The translations under genes and the position numbers were made by a program. Under the pieces are notes generated by a model. The model did not search any database. It was not told the origin of the DNA and saw only the letters and a list, made by a program, of their open reading frames with translations. From NCBI GenBank assembly GCA_011947345.1, contig JAAVTG010000044.1:124001-188000 (forward strand): a stretch of 64,000 nt of DNA, in the 5' to 3' direction. Origin of the DNA: Phytophthora quininea (Eukaryota > Oomycota > Peronosporomycetes > Peronosporales > Peronosporaceae). Positions 46,236-58,000 of the stretch are shown here, piece after piece; positions within the stretch are counted from its first letter, which is position 1, and every line of letters starts with the position of its first letter.

Positions 46236-46451
46236 GATCGGGGCTTTATCAAGGAGCGTGGCCGAAGTTAAACACCTTGAACACATTTATTCTGACAAAC
46301 CAGCCCCGACTATCAAGATGATCTCGGACTTTATTAGTGTTGAAACAGTCGCGCAATCGAGAAGGAACACCCGACTTAAATAACTTTATTGTTGACACCC
46401 GTTGGTGTCAATCGGCCAATTTTGACCGCCTCAATTGGACGGCCTCTCAAC

Positions 46452-48944
46452 ATGGCGACCATCCGAGTTGCTCCTCGCGGGGAACCAAACGCTCCAAACG
46501 AAGAAGGCCACATCTCGACCCTTCTGACCGAGTGGGTGCTGCGCCACATCAAGAGGAGAAATGCGTTGACCCCAGGAGTGGCACTTACGCCAGAAACTTT
46601 GATCGAAAAGACTCACAACCGACAACTTGCTGGGCGAGAACGGGAGCTAGAGAGACATATTCCCTTTTCTTGGTTCCGATATGTTGTTGGAGTTGCTTCG
46701 CTGCTTTTGGTATCGTCGGATGTGCTTCGATCAGGCATTGGAGTATCTGACATGCGCAAACACTACCCTTCGCTGCAGCCGGATGAAGCGCTGGCCTTTG
46801 GGACATCGTGGAATTATACCGTTTACGAAGCTGCAAAAGACGACAGTATCCCAGACGCACATGTGTGGGGCTACAAGTTCGACTCAACATCGATCGTATG
46901 GCGTGCCTTTGCAGCATATTTAAACGTTTCCGAGTTTCCCGAATGCTTGTTTTATCACATGCCATGCTCAGAGGAGAATTTGGATGGAGAAATAGCGTTT
47001 AACATGCTTGACGCGCTTATGGAGGCAGCGGCAGCTTTGGAGCTTAACATGGCGAACGATGGACCATCCGTGTTGACGCTACGAACGGAAAGTGAGTACA
47101 TCGACCGCTTTCACCAGTTCCTGCTTCCAAAATTGTTTACCGACCTGAACTGGCGAACCAATCAATTGCTGTACTACTCTCCTCAACTTCTTGCAAAGAC
47201 CAACGCTCGCACAATGTGTTTCCCTACAAATGGTAGGGGAATTATAACCCCTCGTTTCTGTAGCGAGCTGTGGACCAATTTCGAACACTCGTGCGCTCCC
47301 ACCGATGTAGTGTGCAAAGCGGTCTCCCGATTATACGCGCACACGATGAGCCGTGTGCATGCTGTCCAAGCACGCTTTCCAAACATGACGATAGATCTAA
47401 CAATTATGGAGAGTCAGGAGGATCTACAAGTCTGTCGAGGGGCATCAGCTCCCTTGGGTTTCGACGGTCGGATGTGAGTACCGTTATCCGAGTTCGAGAG
47501 TGTAAAACAATAAATTCCTGCGAGACTGTGTACGTCCACGACTATCGCTACGAGACTGGTTTCTTGACGTCGGATGTTGATCAATGGTATCGAGTGGTAG
47601 CAACGCTTCGAGTCGTTGGCCAGAGTTACTTCTGGCTTCGTAGCATTGCCCTCATGTTGAGTTGCTACTTCGTTTTCGGCAGACACAGCAACGCATCAAT
47701 GAGAAGACGTCTACGCAAGGCACGGCGGTTGTTCATGAAGATTCCGACCCAGGCTGTGGTGTATGGCAGTCCGTTTCCGATAGCTTGCTACGTGCTGGCG
47801 CACTTGATAGATGCTCCGTTCACGTATGATGTGCTTGAAGGCAATTTCTTCTCACAAGCTGGCGTGCTGAATATTAAACTGGAGTCGTTTATTTCGTACG
47901 CCGTAGTCCAGATGCGCAACTTGTGGATCTATGCGTTCATTTGGCAATCGATTGCAAGGACGTTGCACTGGCAAACGCGCGGTCCGGCGTTCAAGAGTGG
48001 CATAATTGGTATCCCGGAGTTCTTACTTAGCGTGTTTTCGAGCATCACTTTGTCTGCTCAGTATCGCTCGACATCATTTCGGTCATCAAAGATCCTGCAC
48101 ATGGTAGTCTTGCCAAACAATCTCGGTCGCTCTTGGGTGCCAGTTAAGTATCAGTACGGCTTTACGCATCGAGGGAGTGGCAATCTACTTCTTGGGGAGT
48201 GATCATTGATCTCAAGTTTTTCGTTTGTCTCGTGCTCATCGTCAGCGGGATGTGGCTAGCGCGAAAAATTCAACTAGAATGCTGGGCTGGTATTCTTAAC
48301 GAGACAAGCCAGAGGTACTCGAAATGGTTCATTCTGGCACCAACACCTGTGCCGTATTCTGCTGGGACGTTGTGGCCGACAGTGAGCTTGTGCATGTACT
48401 GGACAAGCGACTACTTTTGCATTCGACAGGACCGCCAAGGACCGTGGCAAGAATTATACCAACAAACGAAGCAGAAAGTGGAGAGCGAGGCGGCAGGAAG
48501 GAGGTCGGTGCTTCCCTTTGCTTCGTGCTTAAAAATTAGGCGTGTGGTGGTGGACAACATACAGCGACACGCTAATAAATGCAAGTACGCTCCTAATCAC
48601 GAATCGGGTGGAAATACCCGAACTTCTCGTCAAAAGTCGACTCGCTGCAATTCATCCAGCACCAGCTGAAGTGTCTGCATGGTCGAGGGAATGATGTCGA
48701 GGCGAGCGTGGCATTCATGAACGCTGTGGTGATGAGCGATCCGCTCGTGTTCTTACGCTTGAGACACGGCCAAGACCCGTCGATGCAGTTGGGCTACTAC
48801 CAGTCGTTGTTACGCCCGCATCAAGTGGTGCTACTTCCCGTGGCGGTTGTTGGCGAGTACAACGAGTACACTCGGAATCTAAAGCTACTACGGCGAGTGA
48901 ACACAGCAGATCTGTCATGGTCGGAACTCGTGCAGTGTGGGTGA
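46452..48944 (+). CDS. Oomycete multi-pass membrane protein family, copy 3
   Basis: From ATG 46452 (MATIRVAPRGEPNAP) to TGA 48944, about 830 residues, collinear with copy 4. First helix FSWFRYVVGVASLLLVSSDVL; then VSDMRKHYPSLQPDEALAFG, extracytosolic Asn-linked-type sites (NYT, NVS, NMT) and the later membrane helices. Three single-base losses interrupt the frame: in GGGG at 47439-47442, in GGGG at 48194-48197 and in AAAA near 48632. All three are in homopolymers with conserved flanks, which points to sequencing error, so I annotate it as coding. Family function unknown. Its last 125 bp are almost identical to copy 4. Confidence 0.75.
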
Positions 48945-49006
48945 AGTGAGAAAGAATGTATCGACGCAAATCCATTCATTATGTGTTGGATGCTTGTCCA
49001 GCTGAT

Positions 49007-51349
49007 CTACCAGGGCTCCTCGAACGTGCCGAACGGGTACTCGCCCGTGTTAAGCGAGAAGGTGGCGCAGAGCGGGTTGGCCGGCGCCGTCGTGTTGTAG
49101 ACGTCGCAGTCGGTCTCAGGCTTGATGGCTACGACGTAGTCGCAGTCCTCAGCCACCTTCTTGAGGCCGTGGCCCACCTGCGGGTAGTACACGCTCCAGT
49201 CGTCGGCCGTCAGCGTAAACTCGACGTGCTGGGTCTGGCCGGGCTCGAGCGAGATCTTGTTGAACTTCTTGAGCTGCTTCATCTCGGGGACGTTGAGCGA
49301 GTTGTATGGCTGGATGAGGAACAGCATGACGGTCTCCTTTCCGGCGACACTTCCAGAGTTGGTCACGTCCACGGACGCCACGACGTCCTCGGTGGCCGAT
49401 GAAACGACGCTGCGGCTCAACTTGACCTCCGAGTACGTGAAGTTGGTGTAGCTGAGACCGTGGCCAAAGTCCCACTGGTTCTTGCAGTCGTAAGTGTTCC
49501 AGTCGGCGTCCTCGCAGAGCTGGTTCACGGGGTGGTTGTACGTCATGAGGGTGTTGGCCTGGTCCTTCGGGTAAGTGATCGGCATGCGGCCGCTCGGGTT
49601 TACCTTGCCGTACAGGATTTCTGCCATGGCCTTGCCGCCCAATTCACAAGCCAGAAGACCGTTGACAACAGCGTGGACGTTCTCAGGGATCTCACCAAGC
49701 AGACGCGGTCGGCCCTCAAACAGCACAACGATCACCTTGGTACCGGTGGACGCAAGTTCCTTCACGTACTCGATCTGACCGGCAGGCAGTGCCAGGTCAT
49801 TGATGTCGCCGGGCTTCTCAGCATACGTGTCTTCGCCAATGACGGCGATGGTGTACTCGGCCTTGGCAGCCATCTCCTTGGCCGTGGCCAGGTCCGCCTC
49901 GGAGTACGTTCCGTTCGGGTACAGGCCGTTGAAGTAGCTGACATTGCTGCCAATGATCTCCTCGATGCCAGCCTTGACGGTGATACCGTTGGGCAACAGG
50001 TCTTCCTGGTCACTGTAGCCCTGCCACGAGATGGTCCAGCCACCGCACATGCGGCCGATGTTGTCGGCGGTGAAGCCCGTGAGGAACACATTGGCGTCCT
50101 GGGCCAGCGGCAGAACGTTGTCGTTGTTCTGCAGCAGCACGATGGACTCGCGGGCCAGCTCCAGAGCAGCAGCCTTGTCGTCGTCGTTGCCGATCAGAGC
50201 CAAGTTCTCCTCACCGGGGACTGGGGTCTCGTACAGACCGAGCTTGAGCTTCATCTTGATCACACGACGAGCCGAAGCTTTGAGACGCGAGTAGAACTGC
50301 GGGCTCTGCGCGATGAGCTCCTTGGTGCCGTTGAAGAAGCTCGTGTCCTGCGCCACCATGCTCATGTCCACCGACGCGCGGGTCAGCGAGATGCGCGTGG
50401 CTTCGGTCTCGTTGCGAGCGGTGCGGTGGAAGTCCGTGAGCTGGTTGATCTCGGCATAGTCCGTCACCATCATGCCGTCGAAGCCCGTGTCGTCCCGGAG
50501 CAACGCGTTCATGATCTTGGTGTTGGAGACGGTGGGGACACCGTTGATGGAGATGTAGTTCTCCATGGCACTGATCACACCGGCGTCCACAGCAGCCTTG
50601 AATGGCGGGTAGAAGTAGTTCATCATGTCGTAGTCCGAGACCGTGACGGCGTCCTTGTCGTGGCCCGAGGGCGTCTTAGGGTACACGATCCAGTGCTTCA
50701 TGCAGGCGGCAGTGTGGTTGTTGCTCTGCAGTCCACGGATAATAGCGTCGCCCATGACCGAGTTGATGTGCGGGTCCTCGCTGAACGTCTCGAACGTACG
50801 CGCCCACAGCGGATTACGCGAGATGCCGAGAATGGGGCCGAACACCCATGGCACGCCCATAGCTTCCGTGTCGCGGCCGGTGACTCGACCTTGCTCGTAG
50901 ACGAGGTCGGGGTTGAACGAGGCACCGCCGTTGATCTGCTGGCCGAACAGCACGGCACCTTTAGCGAAGATGGCGCCGTGCACCGAGTCCACGCCGTAGA
51001 CCATCGGGTGTCCGCCGTTCTCCTCCATGGTGATCTCTTGGATGCGGGTGACACGCTCTCGCCACTCCTCGGCCGTCCACATGTAGGTGCCGTTGACGGG
51101 GCCGTTCATGAAGGGGCTGGTGAGGTACGAGCCCACGCGCATCTTGGCGTACGCGCGCACCTTGTCGTCGTCGATCTTGTTGTCGTCAGTCAGGAGCTGG
51201 TTGATGTCGATCTGGGTCATCTGGCCGATGATGTCGTCCTCGGTGAAGGTGGCCATGATGGCATCGGCGCGCTCGTCCCATTGGTCTGCGGACACACCGG
51301 TGAGGCCGAGAGCTGCGCACAGCACGGCTCCGATCCACGATTTCAGCAT
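49007..51349 (-). CDS. Secreted GH3 family beta-glucosidase
   Basis: An intact 780-residue ORF from ATG 51349 with signal peptide MLKSWIGAVLCAALGLTGVSA. GH3 features in order: MTQIDINQL; VYGVDSVHGA substrate-binding block; GRDTEAMGVPWVFGPILGISR; CMKHWI (KH motif, residues 217-220); GFDGMMVTDYAEI, whose Asp297 is the expected catalytic nucleophile; an alpha/beta sandwich domain with ESIVLLQNND and VVLFEGRP; then GRMPITYPKD, FGHGLSYTNF and a C-terminal fibronectin-III-like domain. It would hydrolyse terminal beta-linked glucose from cello-oligosaccharides or beta-glucans outside the cell. It lies between two convergent copies (3 and 4) of the membrane protein family, to which it is unrelated. 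Confidence 0.93.
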   Translation of the reverse strand: MLKSWIGAVLCAALGLTGVSADQWDERADAIMATFTEDDIIGQMTQIDINQLLTDDNKIDDDKVRAYAKMRVGSYLTSPFMNGPVNGTYMWTAEEWRERVTRIQEITMEENGGHPMVYGVDSVHGAIFAKGAVLFGQQINGGASFNPDLVYEQGRVTGRDTEAMGVPWVFGPILGISRNPLWARTFETFSEDPHINSVMGDAIIRGLQSNNHTAACMKHWIVYPKTPSGHDKDAVTVSDYDMMNYFYPPFKAAVDAGVISAMENYISINGVPTVSNTKIMNALLRDDTGFDGMMVTDYAEINQLTDFHRTARNETEATRISLTRASVDMSMVAQDTSFFNGTKELIAQSPQFYSRLKASARRVIKMKLKLGLYETPVPGEENLALIGNDDDKAAALELARESIVLLQNNDNVLPLAQDANVFLTGFTADNIGRMCGGWTISWQGYSDQEDLLPNGITVKAGIEEIIGSNVSYFNGLYPNGTYSEADLATAKEMAAKAEYTIAVIGEDTYAEKPGDINDLALPAGQIEYVKELASTGTKVIVVLFEGRPRLLGEIPENVHAVVNGLLACELGGKAMAEILYGKVNPSGRMPITYPKDQANTLMTYNHPVNQLCEDADWNTYDCKNQWDFGHGLSYTNFTYSEVKLSRSVVSSATEDVVASVDVTNSGSVAGKETVMLFLIQPYNSLNVPEMKQLKKFNKISLEPGQTQHVEFTLTADDWSVYYPQVGHGLKKVAEDCDYVVAIKPETDCDVYNTTAPANPLCATFSLNTGEYPFGTFEEPW

Positions 51350-51384
51350 CGGGCTTGTAGCTTGTAGGTCGTTCTCGAAGGAAG

Positions 51385-51400
51385 GGAAATTGGAGAATGA
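51385..51400 (-). promoter_or_regulatory. Oomycete initiator/FPR of the GH3 gene
   Basis: On the minus strand TCATTCTCCAATTTCC, 51 bp before the ATG at 51349. Confidence 0.72.
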
Positions 51401-52374
51401 CGAGGAAGTCGGCAAGCTCGAAGACAAGCGGTGGTGGGCCTAGATGGTAGTCGAGGCACGCAGCTCCAGGAGCCTGGCTGCTTTTGGTCTCACTTGATCT
51501 CGCCTGCACAAGGAAGCTACGCAGGGGAACGCTAGTCGTCTTTTCCATTTCAATCCGCGGGCTCCAAAGGATCCGAGGTGTCTGTGAGAGCGGCCTCGAT
51601 GAATTGTACCTTGAAGCTGGAGGCCGCTTCTCACAGTCCGTCGACCAAGCAGAAACTGAAGTTTGATTAAGGCCCGAGTCCGACGTCAAATCGTTTTGGT
51701 GCAAGGATGCATAACCCAGCGTGGCGTGATCGATCTCCGCGCGATTAGTGGGGTGTTTTGCGGGCTGTGGTTGAAGTTGAGCCGGGAATGCTTTGCAGTG
51801 CACTCCGATTAACAGTCCGTGGACACTACTAGTAGTTCAGTTAACGCCTCGAGCTTCATCCGAACAAGCACTTCCATCGTGCTATGGAGGAGGCTCTTCA
51901 CACGGATTCTATCGAGACCGGGGCAACAACCGTACTAGTAGTTGCAGACAACCGGGATGTGGATCAAATCCTCGGCAATGCGTAGACAACCGTCTCTAAA
52001 TAAATAGTATCTTGGTCATCAATGCCGTGTGGATGCTTCAACGATCGACCGCGCAGTGTAGAAACCGCAACACCAGCACACTCATCTCCAGGAATGCACT
52101 AGCGACGATAGCCATCGCCGTACAGCATTCGGAAATGATGATGGTACCGTTGCAACAGCTAGCAACAGCTGAGATCCACGTAAACCTGGCTTGTAGAGTC
52201 GTCAACCAGCTGATAGCAGACTCACCTGGTTGATACTGCAACTTGGGACTTTCCGGGGACCGCCTACTGTATGGATACAAGATAGCCGCGGGCGATGGAA
52301 GCACGAAACACATTGTAGTGATGACCATCTACCTCGCCTTTCGATCGGGGCCTCTTTAGATCTCGACCCTACAA
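51401..52374. other. Intergenic region between GH3 and copy 4
   Basis: No gene seen. It should hold the GH3 upstream region and the 3' end of copy 4. Confidence 0.4.
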
Positions 52375-54861
52375 TCAACCACATTGTACGAGCTCTGACC
52401 ATGACAGATCTGCTGTGTTCACTCGCCGTAGTAGCTTCAGATTCCGAGTGTACTCGTTGTGCTCGCCAACAACTGCCACGGGAAGTAGCACCACTTGGTG
52501 CGGTCGCAATAACGACTGATAGTACGCTAACCGCATCGTGTGGTCTCGGCCATGCCTCATCCTCAGGTACACGAGCGGATCGCTCAGCAAAATGGCGTTC
52601 ATGAAGGCCACGTTGGCTTCGACGTCGTCGCTGCGTCCGTGTAGACATTTCATCTGGTGCTGGATGAATTGGAGCGGATCGACGACTGTCTTCGTGCCCG
52701 CAAGCTGCTCTTTGTATGGGTTGGTCGGCGCATATGTGTCTTGACGATATCGACGTCGCAACCACTTGGCCACTTGCCGTTTGATCCAGACCAAGAGAGC
52801 GAGGAGATTCACCTTCACCTTCTTGCACGTGTTTTGGCTCCCTAAGAGGCTTGATTTAACCACGAGTTGCTGCTCTTGTTGTTGACCCTCTTGAATGCAG
52901 AAGAATTCGCTTGTCCAATGCACTGCCATACTCACCGTCGGCCACAAAACGCCTGCCGTGTAGGGCACCGGAGTCGGCACAAGGACGAACCTTTTACGGT
53001 GCTGGACGGCTCGGATCCTCCACAGTTGCAGCAGTAACACGCGAACTCCTAGTACTGCCGCTACGGCGAGTACCAAACAAATGAGGAACTTGATATCAAT
53101 CAGCACTCCACCCAGCAACTTACTGCCACTGCCTCGGTTAGCGAAGCTGTATTGATATTTGATCGGAACCCACGATCGTCCAAGGTTGCGTGGCAGCTCC
53201 ATCATCTTGATTATCTGCGCAGATCGAATCGAGGTCAGACGATATTGGGCTGGTAGGGTCATACTCGAGAACAGACTCAGTAGAAACTCTGGTACGCCAA
53301 CAACTCCATTGCTGACGCGTTGACTCCGAGTCAGCCAGTGCGAAGCCCACACGCCCACGATCAGCTGCCACACCAAAGCAAACACCCACACACTTCGCAT
53401 CTGAACGACGGCGTATGACACGAAAGACTGGAGTTTAATGTTGAGCACTCCACCTTTCGTGACAAAGTGGTCTTCCAGGACGTTATACGTGAACGGAACG
53501 TCGAGCAAGTGAGCCAGGACATAACAAACCACTGGGAACGGACTTCCATACACAATAGCCTGCGTTGGGATCTTGGCCAACAACCGACTCGTTCTCCAGA
53601 GCCGTGACCGGGTCGTCGTTTCCTTGTTGTTGTCCTCTCCGTAAACGTAGTAGAAGCTCAGTATGAGACCCACGCCTCGAACCCAAAAGTACGCTTGACC
53701 GATCACTCGGAGCGTCACCACTAGTCGATACCATTGCACAACGTCGGAAGTGAGTAGAGCGGTCTCGTACCGATAATCGTCCACGTAAATCGTCTCGCAA
53801 GAACTAGCAGCCTCACACGTTCTTGCTCGAATGACTGTCGTCACATCCGAGCAGCGAAAGCCCAGCGAACTCAATCCACCGCGACACACTTGCAGGTCTT
53901 CTTGGCTCTCCATGAACGTCAGATCCACGATCGCGTTCGGAAACCTCGCTTGGACGTCGTGAAGTCTCTTCATTGCATGCACGTACAGCAACCCCACAGC
54001 TTGGCACTGCGTATCTGTAGTAGCACATGAACGTCTGAAGTTGGTCCAGAGTTCGTAACAAAATCGCGGTTTCTTAATGTGCCGACCGCGGCTGGGAAAA
54101 CAAATTTCGTGGGCGTTTATCTTGGCCAACAGCTCGGGCGAATAGTACAGAGCCTGGTTGGTCCTCCAGTTGATGTTGGTGAAGAACTGAGGGAGCAAGA
54201 ACTGGTGCAGTCGGTCCACGTATTTGTTTTCCGTGCGTATCGACATCGTCACGGGACCAGTCGCTCCTTGGCTTGAGTTCATCTTGGACACGGCGTTCTC
54301 TAGCGAGTCGATCATTTGAAAAGCCACGTCGCCACTGAGCACAGAGCTTGGACAAACCGATCGGTACAATAAGCAGTCGGGAAATGCAGACACCTTCAAG
54401 AACGCTGCAAAGGCTCGCCACACAATCGACGTCGAGTCCGACTTGTAACTCCACGCATTCGCAGTCAAACTTTCATCTTCCACCGCTTCGCTCTTTGTTG
54501 CTGCAAAGACGGAGTAATTCCAAGTCGTCCCGAAGCTCAAGACCTCATCCGGTTGCAGCGAAGGATAATACTTTCTCATGTCGGAGACTCCCAGACCAGA
54601 GCGAAGAACTTCAGTGAAGACCAACCCCAACGACACTAGTCCGATACTGAGTCGCAGCCAGGAAAACGGGAGATGCAGCTGGAACTCAACTTCTCGCCTT
54701 GCAAGCTGTCGACGGACCGTTTTGTCGATGAGAGCGTCGGGGTCTGCCAATGTCCTTGGACTGAAGCCATTCCTCTCGACATTCTTTAGCGGCCAATGCA
54801 AAATAGTGTCCGATACGGTTTTGTTCTCGACTGGTGCCGGCGTCACTCTGGTGGAAGTCAT
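52375..54861 (-). CDS. Oomycete multi-pass membrane protein family, copy 4 (intact)
   Basis: An uninterrupted 828-residue ORF from ATG 54861 (in-frame codons continue upstream to 54951). Hydrophobic segments visible: LRLSIGLVSLGLVFTEVL, VVTLRVIGQAYFWVRGVGL, FPVVCYVLAHLLD, VWVFALVWQLIVGVW, GVPEFLLSLFSSMTL and IDIKFLICLVLAVAAVLGV. A large soluble region of about 280 residues after the first helix has paired Cys and Asn-linked-type sites, so it is probably lumenal or extracellular. The C-terminus is soluble, with FIQHQMKCLHGR and DDVEANVAFMNA. I do not recognise the family; it looks like the large oomycete-specific membrane families. Convergent with copy 3 across the GH3 gene. Confidence 0.85.
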   Translation of the reverse strand: MTSTRVTPAPVENKTVSDTILHWPLKNVERNGFSPRTLADPDALIDKTVRRQLARREVEFQLHLPFSWLRLSIGLVSLGLVFTEVLRSGLGVSDMRKYYPSLQPDEVLSFGTTWNYSVFAATKSEAVEDESLTANAWSYKSDSTSIVWRAFAAFLKVSAFPDCLLYRSVCPSSVLSGDVAFQMIDSLENAVSKMNSSQGATGPVTMSIRTENKYVDRLHQFLLPQFFTNINWRTNQALYYSPELLAKINAHEICFPSRGRHIKKPRFCYELWTNFRRSCATTDTQCQAVGLLYVHAMKRLHDVQARFPNAIVDLTFMESQEDLQVCRGGLSSLGFRCSDVTTVIRARTCEAASSCETIYVDDYRYETALLTSDVVQWYRLVVTLRVIGQAYFWVRGVGLILSFYYVYGEDNNKETTTRSRLWRTSRLLAKIPTQAIVYGSPFPVVCYVLAHLLDVPFTYNVLEDHFVTKGGVLNIKLQSFVSYAVVQMRSVWVFALVWQLIVGVWASHWLTRSQRVSNGVVGVPEFLLSLFSSMTLPAQYRLTSIRSAQIIKMMELPRNLGRSWVPIKYQYSFANRGSGSKLLGGVLIDIKFLICLVLAVAAVLGVRVLLLQLWRIRAVQHRKRFVLVPTPVPYTAGVLWPTVSMAVHWTSEFFCIQEGQQQEQQLVVKSSLLGSQNTCKKVKVNLLALLVWIKRQVAKWLRRRYRQDTYAPTNPYKEQLAGTKTVVDPLQFIQHQMKCLHGRSDDVEANVAFMNAILLSDPLVYLRMRHGRDHTMRLAYYQSLLRPHQVVLLPVAVVGEHNEYTRNLKLLRRVNTADLSWSELVQCG

Positions 54862-55004
54862 GGCAGCTGCAAATCTGCTGCAAAATGCGGCAATGGGATA
54901 ATACGCATCCTTGCCATGAATACAACAAAAGCAGTCATCATTCTCCAGCATTGTTTCGCAGTATTATCCCGTTTTTCGTGGTTCAAATAAGATATTTAGG
55001 ATAT

Positions 55005-58000
55005 TTATTGCCGACAAACGGCAGTCATAGGACGCCGTTCGAGGTCGACCACAACTCCTTCCGCTCCTGGATCGGGTTTCCGGTACATTGCTCGGGACTC
55101 CTGCATGACTTGTCCTTCATTGATCCCCAAAACGTCTTGCTCTTCAGTGCCACAATAGCTTACACTTCTTTTCTCCGCATCCACTTGCGCCTGACTACAC
55201 GAGAACAGCACCGGCTGTCCAAACTGCTCTGTGACTCGATGGACTTTCAAGAACCGACCGTCGTACGTGTCTCCAACTGGAGCCTTTCGTAGAGTCCCAG
55301 AGAAAATGTGCAGGTCGTCCAGATAAATATCCAAGTCCTTGACTCCGCGGTCCGGCGACTTGGCGTAGTTCCAAAACTTGATCATGGACACGACCACCGG
55401 CGTGTCAAAGCCCAGGTAGATGATATTTCCCTGTGGGTTGCCTAAAGAGCTCGCCAACGGAGCTAGCCACGCGTCGTGGGCCTCCCACGTATTCTTATCC
55501 AGGCCGCTAACTAAGTTTTCAGGAACACGTGCGTCTTGCTGCCTTCCCCGCTATTATCCAATTCAGACACTGAGAACGGGACGGCAGAGATAATTGTAGG
55601 CTTTTCAGCGATCCGAGCGCCTGCAAAGTCGTAAAGTTCAATGCCATTCAGTCCGAGATAATAAGGGTCTCCCCACGTTGTCCAGCAAATGATCTTGAAC
55701 ATGAATCCTTGCGGATATAGCGGAGCCTCGTAATCCTGCCGGACAATTGGCGTCTTGTACGTGTTGACGTTGAACGGGTAGCGTACACGATCAGTGTACA
55801 GCGTTGAGTCATTTGAAGACTCAGCTACTGGGAACCGCAACAGTTGACCGAAATTGAATTCGGCTACGCCTGGAGCTTTGCGAAGCAAGAAGCCCGTCTC
55901 CTTTGGTGATATTAAAGCACCATCCAACAGCACAGCTAGCTGTTTGACTCCACGGTAAGTATCTTCTGGAGATTTGTTGTAGTTCCACAGCCTCAGGCCG
56001 TAAAAGTATTGAGCCTTTTTGAACTCGATCCGAACTTCTGCCACTGCATCGGATTGCAACGGAACGAGCCACATGTGCGTGTCATCGCACGTAGTTCCTT
56101 CTCCATCGACCACCTGACAAGAATCAACGTCAGAGCGTGTAAATAAATACAAGAATTGCAACTTCAAACCTTATCTAACGTGCGAGGGTCCCCGTGTATC
56201 CCAACTGCAGAACAAAGCGTTAGAACGATCTAACATGTTTTTATCGCTTCAAGCAACGTACCGATGCGAGATCTCGAGGAGTAGCATCCAAGTTGGATAT
56301 ATCGAGTGGGATTGGAGTCCCTCGCGAGCCCACAAGAACATCAACTTGAGTCAATCCAATATAATTCCTATCGCCCCACGTGCTGTGCAATCGCAGTGTA
56401 AGACGTCGACCGTATCGGAGCTTTTCTTCGCTATTGAGGCCACCGTCGAGATCTCCCAATGACTTGCTATCTTCGCTCACGTTTGCGTCTGGTGATCGCT
56501 GCTGCGGTTCTTCTACTATCCAGGAATCGATTGACGTTCTTAGCCTCGAGTCTCCCGGTAGTCGACGCGTCGCCATTGTCATGGGTCGACCATCTTTCCC
56601 CAACACGTGACGCTGCTCGTCGTCATCGCTTTCCTGGTTTTTAGGACTGCTATCAATTGTTCGTGATCCGGCATCTGAGGTCCGTGGCCGTCGCAACTCC
56701 ATCGACCGATGCACAGTCGCCAGTATCTCTTTAGCTTCTTCATCTTCTCGTTCCTGCTCCTTAGAAAGTGCTCGCAAGGTCGCGTCATTTTCTTCAATAG
56801 CCTGCAAGATCTCCGTCTCTTGTGTGAACAGAATCACTTCATTGGACAACTCCAAGCTCTCAGCGCCTACAAGTCCCGGGGATTGTCGGATCTCGCCTTC
56901 AAAAATGACTTTACCGGCAGAATCCCCAGGCATGGAATCAAATAAGAGCAGACGAGCCTCACGAACACCACGACAAGTATGCGTCCGTGACTTGTTGTAG
57001 TTCCAGATGCGCACCATCGAGATCGAGATGGCGGTATTCATCTCCAGCAGAACGTAGTGTTGTTCTCCCTGTGTAAATGGCGCTAGCCACATGTGGAAGT
57101 CGTCGCAAGTGAAATTGACACCGTCAACCAGATTCTTCGGAACCCGCGGATCATTCGTATTCTCCTCCAGCACATTGATACTCTCCGGACATGCCGTCAC
57201 TTGGTTACTTGGGTCTTGGAACTTGACCAACTCGCCACGTTCGTTAAAAATCTCCACTCCATTCAGACCGACGTAGTACGGATCGCCCCACGTGCTCAAA
57301 ATCTCAATCTGAAGGCATTTTCCGCTTGGCAGCACTGGGATTTCGCTAACATGGCTGACGTCTTCGTCGATAGGTTTTTCGATGGAGACAATTTCAGGTA
57401 ATGGAGCAACCAACGAACTTCTCGACGTTGACGGTGGTAACACTGAGCTAGAGAAGCTGGAGCTTAATGCTCCTTGTCGTAGTTCAGTCAGCAATGCTGA
57501 AGTCGTGAACGTCCTCGTATCGGCAGGCTTCGCCTTGGCTTCAAACAGTTCTGAACGATCGATTGTTGCTGTACGTTGGTCTTCAAGCTCTGTAGGCTGC
57601 GGTAAACGACTGCGGTTCGTTTTGCTGAATTTCTCAAGACTATCCCAGGACGATAGAGACTCCGTCGCCTTGTGTTGCCGTCGTTCATGGGGTAATTCAA
57701 CCATTGGCTTTACTTCTTCAACTGGAACGAAGCTTGGCTTGTCATCTTGTCTCTCACTTCGAGCGCTGTATGTGGTTTTGCTCTGTCTTCGACGGCTGGT
57801 TAAACTCCCAGACTGGGGCTTCTCGTCAGCTATCCAGTCATCCAAGCCAGCAGTCGATCTGTTGGTTGAAAGCGAACCACTTTCTGATGAATTCCGAGCT
57901 GTTAGCCATACGGGAGTGCTACCGTTGGGCTTTTCAGAGCTCGATTCACGTTCTTGAGAGTGATGTTTCTGTTCTGAGCCCCTTGCTTTGGCGTCAATGA

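Noticed and set aside
49460..51367. 635-codon open frame on the plus strand
   Set aside because: It is exactly antisense to the GH3 gene, which has a signal peptide and all family motifs; the open frame is a codon-bias shadow rich in Val/His/Arg.
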